Origin: Mesostigma viride
Lineage: Eukaryota; Streptophyta; Mesostigmatophyceae; Mesostigmatales; Mesostigmataceae
NCBI GenBank assembly: GCA_009746045.1
Contig: RPFO01002297.1
Coordinates: 1 to 24,226 of the forward strand
Length of the DNA stretch: 24,226 nt
Direction of reading: 5' to 3'
Numbering within the stretch: position 1 is the stretch's first letter; each line of letters starts with the position of its first letter. A program made the position numbers and the translations under genes. Positions 13,863 to 22,755 of this stretch are shown piece by piece. The notes under the pieces are model-generated. The model saw nothing but the letters and a program-made list of their open reading frames with translations, did not search any database and was not told the DNA's origin.

Positions 13863-14826
13863 TCACCCGCTCCACAGGAGCATGGCCACCTCCCCGTCCT
13901 CCCCGGGGATCGCATTGCCGCCCGTGACGGTGGCCGGGGCGCTCCACGATACTACGCTGGACCCGCGCATCTTCACGAGCTCCAGGCTCTCGTCGTTTGC
14001 GATGCGGAACCCGTAACGCACCGTCACCGGCTGCGTGTACATCTCCCGCCACCCGTACAGCAGCGTGTTCGTAATGTTGGTGGTAACGGCCGCCCCGATC
14101 ACGCGCACGTCGTCGTACCATATGGACCAGTTCTCGCGGTTACCGTTGTGCAGTTGGAGAGTGGGCGTCCCCACCGTGCTGGACACCGCCGAGAAGATGG
14201 ATGCGCCGTCCTTGTACACGGTCAACCCCCGCCCGTCTGTCTGGTGATGGCCAGGTGGAAGGGGTCCGCGTTCATCCCGGTCACACTCGTCACGTTTTCC
14301 TGCGATCCGTCGTGGACCACTAGACTGCCCGAGCTATACACGTACACTTGGATGCTCCCGTACTCCAACAGCTTCTTATTGGCCCCCGAGGTGGCCAGGG
14401 TCTGCTGGGGGATCACCCGCACGCACACCGTGAAGGCGGGGTGGGCATGTCGGTCACCTGCGCCGGGGTGGTGGTGGTCACCTTCAGCACGCCGTCCGCC
14501 ACCGTCCCGCCCGTGAATTGCTTCGACCCCGACTCGCTGGCTCGCGACTCGGTGAACTCCCAGCGGTACGTGTCCGCCCCGCTGGACAGAGAGGACAGGG
14601 GCACCCCCGTCCCCGTCCAAGGCGCGCACCGCTCCTCCGGGGGGATCGTGCGAGACAGAGACAGCCGCCCGTTCTCCACGCGCCACTCGCCCCACGCCGA
14701 CGTCCCGAGCTCCACGGACCCCCCCTCGGCGGGCTGGAGCACCACGTTGCGTCTCGAACTCAGCACCAGGTCCTTGCCCGACAGGCCCGTCACCTCGCTC
14801 GTCTGCACCAGGTGGAGTCGCTGCAT
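13863..14826 (-). CDS. Concanavalin/laminin-G-like lectin protein, with two apparent frameshifts
   Basis: This is probably one protein of about 321 residues read in three successive frames. The N-terminal part from the ATG at 14826 (MQRLHLVQTSEVTGLSGKD) is beta-rich and Ser/Thr/Gly-rich. The C-terminal part has the hallmarks of a laminin-G/concanavalin-type sandwich: PFHLAITRQ, then TVYKDGASIF and IWYDDVRVIGAAVT, similar to the H-[IL]-A-[IV]-T-R ... L-Y-x-[ND]-G ... [ID]-D-V-R-[IV] pattern of that fold. The frame changes at two short homopolymers, near 14438 (a run of four G on the plus strand) and at 14227-14231 (five C). Each behaves as if one base were missing. It sits in a tight leftward cluster between 14838-15514 and 13336-13839. 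It could be a virion surface or attachment protein; that is inference. Confidence 0.7.
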
Positions 14827-14837
14827 GCTTCTCCTTT

Positions 14838-15514
14838 CTACATAGGGTGAGAGGTTTTTATGTAGTTCCGGGCGCACAGGAGCAGCTCCTTGTACGCGGG
14901 GGGCAGCAGACTCGAGCACCGCGCGCACGGGTTCCACAGCTCCATGAACACGTCGTACACGTCGATGTCGTGAGGGCACGCGAGCGTGCGGATGCGCGTC
15001 ATGTCCGACGTGCCCACCGCCCTCCGGTCCGCACGGTACACCAGCAGCAGGCGGTTGTGACGGGGGGAGGCCGACAGCTCGCCGATCCCGTGCAGCACGC
15101 GGTTCAGCTCGCAAGATGTCACCGCGCCCACGTACGGCGCGTCCACGTACAGGGTGGGCCCCTGCAGCTCCCCGTCCGTCTTGCGCTCCAGGTACCTCAT
15201 CAGGTGTCTCGTCAGCTCCGGCTCGTTCTCGTCCCACCGCTTGGCCCGGGCCCGCTCCGCCAGTCGCCTCACCTCCTCCTTGGTCTGCAGCGACTCCGCG
15301 TACACGCGGAACCACCCGGTCGAGCGCACCTCGCGCATCAGCTCGTCGTGTCGCCTCAAGAACTCCCACCCCGTCATGTCCGCCCTGTCCCCCTCCCCGT
15401 CCGCGCGCGGAGAGGGCGGGGGGCCAGGGCCAGCGCGGTCAGGGCCGCCAGGGGGGGGAGGGACGACCGGGGGCTGTCCCACTCGTCGTACTCGGGCAAA
15501 TCGTCCGTGTCCAT
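14838..15514 (-). CDS. Hypothetical protein with acidic/proline-rich N-terminus, one apparent frameshift
   Basis: This is an unrecognised protein of about 225 residues if read from the ATG at 15514. The first residues (MDTDDLPEYDEWDSP) are acidic. The frame then changes at a run of eight G on the plus strand (15451-15458); one more base would connect it to the long frame ending at 14838. The body has a Pro/Gly-rich linker, a helical charged part (TGWEFLRRHDELMREV, EEVRRLAERARAKRWDE) and a C-terminal part with several Cys (PCARCSSLLPPAYKELLLC) that may be globular. Without the frameshift the downstream part could start at a GTG at 15482 or at an internal ATG. It heads the leftward cluster and shares a 30-base gap with the methyltransferase gene. 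Confidence 0.65.
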
Positions 15515-15544
15515 AATTAACCTCACCTAGCCTATATAGCAGGG
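15515..15544. promoter_or_regulatory. Compact divergent promoter region
   Basis: Only 30 bases separate two divergent ATGs. They contain TTAATTA at the left edge and CTATATAG about ten bases before the methyltransferase ATG, both AT-rich in a GC-rich setting. Both promoters must lie here or extend into coding sequence. Confidence 0.5.
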
Positions 15545-16462
15545 ATGTCCGGAAAGGAGTGGAAGCACATAGACCTGTTCGCGGGAATGGGGGGCTTCAG
15601 TATGGGCCTCAAGCGCGTCCGCCCCGTCCGCACCGTGATGGCCGTCGAGATGAACTCGATGGCGTGCAAGATCTACGAGATACTCAACGGCGTCAAGCCC
15701 GTTTGTAAGAAGATCGAGGAGGTGAGGGACGAGGAGATACCCAAGGCGGACATACTGACGGGCGGATTCCCGTGTCAGAGTTTCAGCAACGCGGGGTTGC
15801 GCGCCGGGATGAAGGACAAGCGCACCAAGGGGATCTCCCACATCTTCCGTTTCATCCGCGTGGCCGACCCGCGCCACGTCATCCTCGAGAACGTGCCCGC
15901 CGTCATGGGATTCCCCGTGTTCAAGCGCATCCTGGCGCAGCTCCGGAAGATGGGCTACAACGTGGCGCACGCCGTCCTGGGCACGCACACGCACGCGGGG
16001 CTGCGGCAGAAGCGCAAACGAGTGTTCATCGTGGCCAGCAAGGGGGCGATCGCGAACTTCCCGCCGCCGGAAGTGAAGTCCCTCGCCAAGTTCGACTTTG
16101 CCAAGACAGCGCCCGAGAAGTACTACCTGGCGCCGGGCACCAGGATGTACGACGTCATGCAGGTGGCCACACCGGGGTCCTTCTGGCAGGCGAACTACAG
16201 CTTCGAGCCCAAGAATTCGGACGTCGCGTTCACCCAGCGGGCCTCCCAGGGGCCGCACAAGGGCGCGAGGCTGTACGTCCGCGACCGGAAGGGCGTGCGC
16301 TGGCTCACCGAGGAGGAGACGTTCGAGCTGCAGGGGATCCCCACGCGGCGGCTGGACAAGCTCAAGGCGGAGGTGGGCATGCAGACCATCTTCAAGGCGG
16401 TCGGAAACTCGGTGTCCCCCAAGCTCGTGGGGATAGTCGCCAAGAGTTTCGACAGCAAGTAG
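15545..16462 (+). CDS. DNA (cytosine-5) methyltransferase, orphan
   Basis: This is a complete 305-residue C5-methyltransferase that transfers a methyl group from S-adenosylmethionine to cytosine in DNA. The motifs are in order: I, IDLFAGMGGFSMGL (AdoMet binding); IV, GGFPCQSFSNAG with catalytic C77; VI, LENVPAV; VIII, QKRKRVFIVA; IX/X, ELQGIP and GNSVSPKLV. The target-recognition region lies roughly at 180-260 and is short, so the enzyme is compact, similar to small phage and virus enzymes. No restriction endonuclease is adjacent; the only nuclease-like genes are the PD-(D/E)XK-like pair several kilobases away. It may protect viral DNA or mark it for regulation. The recognition sequence cannot be predicted from the sequence by eye. 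Confidence 0.96.
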   Translation: MSGKEWKHIDLFAGMGGFSMGLKRVRPVRTVMAVEMNSMACKIYEILNGVKPVCKKIEEVRDEEIPKADILTGGFPCQSFSNAGLRAGMKDKRTKGISHIFRFIRVADPRHVILENVPAVMGFPVFKRILAQLRKMGYNVAHAVLGTHTHAGLRQKRKRVFIVASKGAIANFPPPEVKSLAKFDFAKTAPEKYYLAPGTRMYDVMQVATPGSFWQANYSFEPKNSDVAFTQRASQGPHKGARLYVRDRKGVRWLTEEETFELQGIPTRRLDKLKAEVGMQTIFKAVGNSVSPKLVGIVAKSFDSK

Positions 16463-16493
16463 CGCAGGATAATATGTGTGGTACGGGTATACG

Positions 16494-19400
16494 ATGACGC
16501 TCACACTGCGCGAGTTAAGAGAACAAGTGGAAGACATGGTGGACGCGGGGAAGGCGTGGAAGGCCTTGGGCAAGACGAAGACGCTCACGCCCTACCAGAA
16601 GAAGGTGGTGGGGCGTCTGCCCCAGATCCAGACGCTGCTGGCTTGGCTGGAGCGGCGCGTGATGGACGAGGACGGGTACGCCGCGGTCGTGCACGGGCCC
16701 GGGGAGGGCGACGACGACGACGACGGGTACTACACCGGGGGCATTGTGGCAGGCGGACCTCCGTCGCCTACTGCTGGTGGGCCACCTACTGCTGGTGGGC
16801 CTCCGTCAAGACCCCCGACACCCACATGGAGACCCCCAACACCCACAAGCACACCCGCTGCGGCGGGAAGCACCCCATCGGCAGCTGGTACGGAAGGGGG
16901 TGGCACTCCCGATGGGGGGCTGGAAGTGGGAGCGGACGCCGCCGCCGGTCCGCCTGCAGCGGGGGGGACATGGCAATGGGGGGAGATACTACGGGCGCGG
17001 CTGCCACCGGGAGTGGGAGCGACGGAGGTCGTCGCCTGGATGGCGCGGTCGTCGAAGAGGATGAGGAGTATTATGATGCGGAGGAGATTGCCGCAGGGCT
17101 GATAGCCCCTCCAGCCGACGATCCGACCTTCCCCGGCGACCCTCGACCGACCCCGGTCGCTGATGGCGGCGACTCCGGCGATGCCGACTCCGTCTACGCG
17201 GACGCCGTAGGGGACGAGGAAGGAGATTTCGCGCGCAGGTTGATAGGCGGGCAGGGTGCTTCAACAGCAGCAGATACCGCGACTGGCGGTCAGGAGCCTC
17301 CCCCTCAGGAGCCGCCCCTCGCCACGACCATCCCAGGATACACGGGTAATGCTGAGGAACCTGTGACCGATGGACAGAAGCCACTTGACAAAAAGCACAC
17401 CGAAGACGGTGACTTGGACGCCGCCAGTCGATTTTTGAACATGCTAAAAAGGCAGCGGCACACTTTGTTGGGGATTGCCCAGTCCAGAGCTGGACGTTCG
17501 GAGCAGGTCCAAAAGCAGTGTTAGATGATGTCGAGAATGCGTACAACTCACTCACAGAGGATGAGAAAAAGAAAGTAAACGGAGAGCGAGACGAACTTAA
17601 CAGGCTGGCAAATACGCTTCTGGCCGTCCAGTCTATCACCGCTGAATCCGATTCGAAGCTGTCGAAGATGAACGAATCGGAACTGATCAACACGCGCGAG
17701 GAGATTGAAAGGCTTAACACCGTTATAAAAGCTGTCGCGTCTCGATCAAATGTTAAAAACGTAGAACCGATGGGAAAAAAAACCCTCGTTCGTATAGAGA
17801 AATTGCTGAAGGCCAGGAAGAAAGCCTCTGAGGCCGCCGCAAGAAAAGCCGCCAAGGAGGACGCAAGGAAAGCCGCTGAGGCCGAAAGGAAAGCTGAGGC
17901 CGAAAGGAAAGCCGCTGAGGACGCCGCCAAGGAGGACGCAAGGAAAGCCGCTGAGGCTGAAAGGAAAGCCGAGGACGCAAGGAAAGCCGCTGAGGACGCC
18001 GCCAAGGATGCCGCAAGAGAAGCGTCCAAGTCTCGGATCCCGTCTCCCGCCGACCTGATGGAGGCAGCCGCTAAAAGAGCTCGTGATATACAGCAAGGCC
18101 CGGAAGACTACGAGTACAAGAAAGAGCGTATCAAGGAGTTACGGAATAAATTCTCCGAGGTTGAGTGCGGTGCGGGAGGCAACAACTGCATGCTTCGATC
18201 CTTGGCTGCGGGCGAGCTGGAAAACCAAGGAAAGCCTGTAACGTGGGAGGATTTGGACGAAGAGGGAGAGACGCTTCGAAATAAACTGAAAGCCGTGTTG
18301 GATGATCCGGTGAACGAAGAGATGGTTAAAATGGCAGCGCTCGCGATAGAGCAGAGTGTGGATGTTTACAAAGATTGGATGCTACATGGAAGACCTGTTA
18401 AAGTTGACGGCAAAGAGATCCGAGTTCCGATGCAACTTAGTCCGCAGGAGCTCGATATGATAGCACGGTTGAAGAATCAACCAATCGTCATTTTCACTGG
18501 CACGGTAGACGAACCTCGCGTCAACGTGCACGGGGAGGAGTTCCTGGGGAAGAAGACCCCGATATTCATTGAACACAGAGCCGATCAAGAAGCCGACGGT
18601 TCAAACGCCGATAGCGGCCACTTTAAATGGCTACGTTACGGCGGCCGTGTTACGATAAAAACCAAGTCGAAAGGTGCGGTACGGGAAATTGATGGGGAAA
18701 ATCCCCAAAAAGTTTCGCAGGCGCCCAAAAAAAACAACGCGGGTGCGGGACTCAGCACTCTCCCGTCGGACATCGTGGGATCCGTAATGAATCTGGAAGA
18801 GGAGCAGGTCGCCAAGTTGAAAGAAAGGCCCGCACCGGCGATGGACGCGGCCCCAGGGGCCGGAGCGACGGAGACAGATGGAGACGTGTCGGAATCCGTC
18901 AAGGAGCTTGTCCGTGCTTTGAACAAGGCAACGGAACACACGATAATAAACGTGGCAAATAAATTGGAACGGGGCATTCCCGAGGATCCCGGTGAACCTT
19001 ACACCCTGTATCCGCAATTCGCAGTGGAGAGGCTTGACAGAGGCTGGTCACACGCCTTCTCTGAACACGAAAAGGAAGTGCTGAGAACTGCCAAGGACCG
19101 GTTGCAGGCTGCCCACAAAGCGACGGAGTTTGTGCACGTTTTGGCAAATCCCGGATTGGGCGGAGTTGCTGACAAGATGACATACGAACAGTTGGAACGG
19201 GCCGAGAGGTTGCTGGACCATTTTCAGGACATGAAAATGAGTATTCCAGGAACTGAGGAAGCGAGGAAACGAATTAAGGAGTTCAAGGAGAAGCTGAAGG
19301 TGCCGCTCTGGGACGGCAAAGACCCCGTGGACGTGGAAGATAAGGAGACAACGGAAACGATGATGGAGGAAGGATTTCTTGACATGAAAAAGATGAGGGG

Positions 19401-21683
19401 CGGGAGATGGGGAAATCTCAACCATCTCCGTGTGGATAGTGCCGGGTTGGAGCGCCTGCTTTCAGACAACCCCCTTTTACATAATAAAAGGATTGAACAC
19501 GTTAGGAATTGGAACAGGTTTGACGATCTTCGGAAATACATGAAGGAGACGTTCCCAAATACGACGACCCCGTTGAATCCGGCGAAAGCGGCTCGGGATC
19601 GAACCATCTTGGAGCTGGTTGCGAAAGCTCAGCTGCCGAGTAAAGACGGGCTCATCCCATCCGAAGCACGCGGCATCGTGGACCGCGGGTATGCGGATTT
19701 CTCCGCCCGTGATCGGTCCGCTCCTGGATACGAAGAATTTGCGAAGGGTGTGCTGTCCGAAGCGGAACATATTCAAGGCTTAAGGAAACGTCTACGCGCC
19801 CCCATGAGGTGGGATCGTGTTCGATCCGCCATGAGGGACGACCCTTTTTTTTTTTTGACCAAAAAAAATAACAGCACGGACTTGACACCCGTACCGATGG
19901 ACCCCGGTCCCAAAAGTGCCACAGCCGGCCAAGACCCCCCTATTGACGTGGAGCTGCCATCTCCTACCGCCGCACCGATGCCCCCCGTTCAGGCGCCACC
20001 CCCCCCCTGGCATCAATGGCACCCGTTCCGGCATCGGTACCGGTGGCACCCCCCCCCAACCAATGGCATCGGTGACAGGACCGACTCCCCGGCAGCGGGC
20101 GGGTAAGGTGGCGCGAGTCTTGGACACCCTGAGAAGGCTGGCAGGCATACGGCCCGCTGTACCGCAGGCGGTCGACCAGAACCCGCTTTTCATGAGAGGC
20201 GACCAGACCGACGGCGGTCACCCCCCCGTCAATCCAGCGCAGATATCCAGAGGGAACGGCAGAGGAGTGCCTCATAATGTTGTCAATGCCGCTCCCATAA
20301 ACACCGAGTTCCTTCGAGACGATCCCGTCCAAAGCTCGGACGACGGCCAAGGATCGCCACCAGTTTCGCTCGCGCGGAACGCCCTACGGCGAGCGTGGCC
20401 ATACGTTGACAATGCGTTAATGGCTCTGTCTATGGGCGGTATTTTATATAGTCTGCTTGGAGATGGCAACTGGGCGCCAGGGGCCGGGGGGGGGCAGACA
20501 ATCTCACGCTCGGAGATGGTGTCTGGGCGCCAGGGTCCTGGGGGGGGGCAGACAATCTCACGCTCGGAGATGGTGTCTGGGCGCCCATGGTTGTGGGGGG
20601 GCAGAGTTTGGGGGACATTGTCACAAACATTTCCTCAGTATTCCCGAACCCGCTTTTCCCAGTGAACATTTCTGGCATACTCCCCGAAGGCTGGCAGCAG
20701 TGGGCCGGACTTTCAAACCCCCCACCCGCGATGGACGAGTCCGATTTTGGCCCCCTTCTCAGGAACGCGACAGGGGTGGTGGACCCAGCTTCCCTTCTCA
20801 CGAACGCGACAGGGGTGGTGGACCCAGCTTCCCTTCTCACGAACGCGACAGGGGTGGTGGACCCAGCTTCCCTTCTCACAAACGTGACGGGAGCGATGGA
20901 CCCATCTTCCCTTCTCACAAACGTGACGGGAGCGATGGACCCATCGTCCTTTGGGGCGAATGCCACTGGATGGGGGGGGGTGCCGCCCGTTTTTGGAAAC
21001 GAAACAAATGCAAGGTACATGGTGGAGTTGCTGGCGGGGATGCAGAAGGCTGCAGATCTCGGAAGACTAAATCAGAAGTTGTTTGGTTTCCACAACGAGG
21101 CGGATCGTGAATTGACAAACATGGTGGACAAATTGATCGCGCCGATGTCCCATGAACAGAGACTTGCACTCATGGAAGCGTTTGGGGAGGTCATACCCCG
21201 CATCGCGGAAAGAATTCACGCGACAGGGACTTATAAGGATCAGTGGGACTTTGCTCGCACAACTCTGGAAAAAGCGGGTGGAGTGTTGGGTGATGCTCTC
21301 TTGGCGGTGCCGCGCGCGCTCAGTATTCCGTTCGCAGCGGCCAACGAGTACAAGAGGGGGATTTGGGTTTCGAGGATGCACTGGGTTATGGCGCCGATGC
21401 CATAAAAGCTGGAACTTTACTGCACGGACTCGCTGGTAATGTTATGAGCGGGTTGGGTGGTGTGGGCACCACCGCCGTCACGGACGCTTTGGTTGATGCT
21501 GGGATGGACGCCCTCGCCCCGATCCCAGGCCTGGGAGCGCTACTCAATAACGGTCGCCGCGTGGTGGGAGCGAGATGGGGAAGTCCACAAGATCTTGTCG
21601 ATTACATCCGTGATATAAAAGAAGGTGAACAGATTCTAGAGATGTTAAACCAAGCCGGGCGTGTGTTGAGAAGTCGCGCGTGA
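16494..21683 (+). CDS. Giant multidomain protein (about 1,730 residues) read through six homopolymer frameshifts
   Basis: I interpret this as one gene. Segments switch frame at 16961-16967 (G7), 17511-17514 (A4), 19999-20007 (C9), 20049-20057 (C9), 20486-20494 (G9) and 21356-21360 (G5). Each switch is the same -1 step, and six added bases would make 1,732 codons. In order it has a short helical N-terminus (TLRELREQVEDMVDAGKAW), a Pro/Gly/Ala-rich region, an acidic region, and an Ala/Lys/Glu-rich coiled coil (17815-18030). An OTU-like domain follows (18160-18640; GAGGNNCMLRSLA with Cys codon 18187, SGHFKWL with His codon 18619). Next come a long helical region, Pro runs, a hydrophobic segment (20412-20461), NxT repeats (20764-20958) and a Gly/Ala-rich hydrophobic C-terminus. 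Probably virion- or membrane-associated; unproven. If the shifts are real, the longest piece (17518-20106) stands alone. Confidence 0.6.
17815..18030 (+). repeat. Ala/Lys/Glu-rich coiled-coil repeat (coding)
   Basis: About 70 codons consist of irregular repeats of AEAERKA- and AAEDAAK-like units, resembling TolA-type extended helices. The DNA repeats AAAGCCGCTGAGG and GCCGCCAAGGA several times. It probably forms a long single helix or coiled coil just before the OTU-like domain. Confidence 0.75.
19845..19868 (+). repeat. T12 and A8 runs separated by four bases (coding)
   Basis: Twelve T (19845-19856), GACC, then eight A (19861-19868) form an inverted pair of homopolymers inside the open frame, encoding three Phe, Leu-Thr, two Lys and Asn. 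The lengths shown keep the frame open, but such runs are prone to slippage and miscounting. Confidence 0.6.
20412..20461 (+). other. Predicted transmembrane segment in the giant protein
   Basis: The codons give NALMALSMGGILYSLLG, a stretch of about 16 mostly hydrophobic residues flanked by charged or polar sequence. It precedes the NxT repeat region. This fits a membrane anchor with a glycosylated outer part, but it is short for a full membrane span. Confidence 0.4.
20494..20601 (+). repeat. 54-bp coding repeat, two full copies plus a partial one
   Basis: GCAGACAATCTCACGCTCGG begins at 20494 and again at 20548, 54 bases apart, and a partial copy (GGAGATGGCAACTGGGCGCC) precedes them at 20460. 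The unit encodes ADNLTLGDGVWAP plus a Gly-rich linker, with an N-L-T sequon. The matching units place these copies in one frame, which supports the interpretation that the frame change occurs at the G9 run just before them. Confidence 0.8.
20764..20958 (+). repeat. Five 39-bp coding repeats, each with an N-x-T sequon
   Basis: Copies start at 20764, 20803, 20842, 20881 and 20920, exactly 39 bases apart, with a sixth NAT at 20959. The unit encodes N-[AV]-T-G-[VA]-[VM]-D-P-[AS]-S-L-L-T (13 residues). The first three are nearly identical to one another and the last two form a second subtype, which suggests stepwise duplication. Confidence 0.92.
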
Positions 21684-21720
21684 CAGACCGGACACCCCTG
21701 AGCCATTTTTCCTAGTGACG

Positions 21721-22404
21721 ATGGACGCGCTGGCCATGTGCGGAGTTTTCGACCTGCAATCCCGGGATGACGTGTTCGCCGTCTGCACGCTGAACCCGGA
21801 CCTGATCGGAGTGGACGCGGAGGACGGCGCCAGGACCGTGCGCGTGCGGATCAGGGACTGCGCGGTCCACGGCGAGGAGCTCGTGGGCGCCCTGTCGGGC
21901 GGCAAGCGCGTCCTTTGCGACTTCTGGCGCGCGAACGGGACCGCGCGGACCCTGCGAGACATGGAGCAGGCGTTCCGCGCATCGAACGACGTGACGAGTC
22001 CCCGGCTCATCAAACACGACGGCCCCAACACCTGGATCCACGAGGGGCTCGTCCTCCCCATCCTCAGGTGGCACACGAAGGTCGAGGTGCAGCTGGACGT
22101 GGCCGGGACCGTGCCGGACGCCGAGCTGGACGTATTCACCCCCCTGTGTTTCGCGGACGTCATCTCGCGCACCGAAGAGCGGGTCGTGCAGGTGAAAGAA
22201 CTCGACGACTGGGCCGAGGGACTCGGAGAGCTGTGCGCGCTGAGTCGGGAGTTCCCAGGGTACGCGAGGAGGCTGCACCTCTACAAGTACCACTCCCCCT
22301 GCGCGGTGGTGCCCGTCACCAGCCTGGACGCCGTCCGGAGCGCCTGCGATAAGTCGGGCGTCTCGGTCACGTGGGAGGTTCACTCCTCGCCCTCCCAGCA
22401 ATGA
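21721..22404 (+). CDS. KilA-N-like plus degenerate nuclease-like protein, copy 2
   Basis: This 227-residue protein is a paralogue of the one at 10936-12117 without the coiled-coil tail. Shared landmarks are NTWIHEGLVLPILRW (KilA-N end), FADVISRTEERVVQVKEL with D146 and K159, and GLGELCALSREFPGYARRLHLYK. The position of the catalytic Glu in the first copy is Gln here (Q157), and the following Gln of the first copy is Glu here. It may therefore have lost or altered cleavage while keeping DNA binding. I chose the ATG at 21721; a GTG two codons earlier is in frame. It lies 37 bases after the giant gene and overlaps the next, convergent gene by 25 bases. Confidence 0.75.
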   Translation: MDALAMCGVFDLQSRDDVFAVCTLNPDLIGVDAEDGARTVRVRIRDCAVHGEELVGALSGGKRVLCDFWRANGTARTLRDMEQAFRASNDVTSPRLIKHDGPNTWIHEGLVLPILRWHTKVEVQLDVAGTVPDAELDVFTPLCFADVISRTEERVVQVKELDDWAEGLGELCALSREFPGYARRLHLYKYHSPCAVVPVTSLDAVRSACDKSGVSVTWEVHSSPSQQ

Positions 22405-22634
22405 TACGCGATCTCGTGCCTCAACACGCAATGGCCTGGGAGGTCGTCCCACTTACATTTGGGCGTCTGGCTGAGCCGGCGCCACACGTTGTACTCCCCG
22501 TCGCGGTTGAAACAGACCGTCTTTAGGTAGCCGGTCTGGATCCTGGGCCTCTCTTCCGGGGGCAGGGCGGCCAGCTCCTGGATGTCCCATCCAGACCCCA
22601 TGAACTCCTCGTAGGTCCATTCCACGGTAGACAT
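22380..22634 (-). CDS. Small hypothetical protein with HExxxH-like motif
   Basis: This is an 84-residue protein, unrecognised. The C-terminal part reads DLPGHCVLRHEIAYHCWE, with H68, H73, E74 and H78. This resembles metal-binding HExxH peptidase motifs but has one residue too many between Glu and the second His. In several phage and virus proteins a C..RHE..HC pattern near the C-terminus marks a small metalloprotein, so metal binding is plausible and proteolysis unproven. The N-terminus is acidic and Trp-containing (STVEWTYEEFMGSGWD). It overlaps the 3' end of the copy 2 nuclease-like gene and diverges from the gene at 22756. Confidence 0.6.
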   Translation of the reverse strand: MSTVEWTYEEFMGSGWDIQELAALPPEERPRIQTGYLKTVCFNRDGEYNVWRRLSQTPKCKWDDLPGHCVLRHEIAYHCWEGEE

Positions 22635-22755
22635 TTTGTGTAGATGCAGAGATATTCTGGCCCCGCGGGGCGAGATATCCTATTCCATTGCAATACAATT
22701 ACTACGGCTAACTCGGCGTTTAAAAAATGTGTTGTATTGAATCAATGCAATAAGC
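22635..22755. promoter_or_regulatory. Divergent AT-rich promoter region
   Basis: This 121-base gap between divergent genes is AT-rich from about 22680 to 22755. It contains TTTAAAAAATG-like sequence and an imperfect inverted repeat (TTGCAATACAA near 22687 and TTGTATTG near 22734). It probably contains promoters in both directions. Confidence 0.45.

Noticed and set aside
15527-16588. 353-codon antisense frame across the methyltransferase
   Set aside because: Shadow of a gene with every C5-methyltransferase motif; product is Arg/His/Leu-rich without domains.
15545-22404. Restriction-modification system made of the methyltransferase and the nuclease-like gene
   Set aside because: They are more than 5 kb apart with unrelated genes between, and the nearer nuclease-like copy lacks the catalytic Glu. 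A functional link is possible but not supported here.
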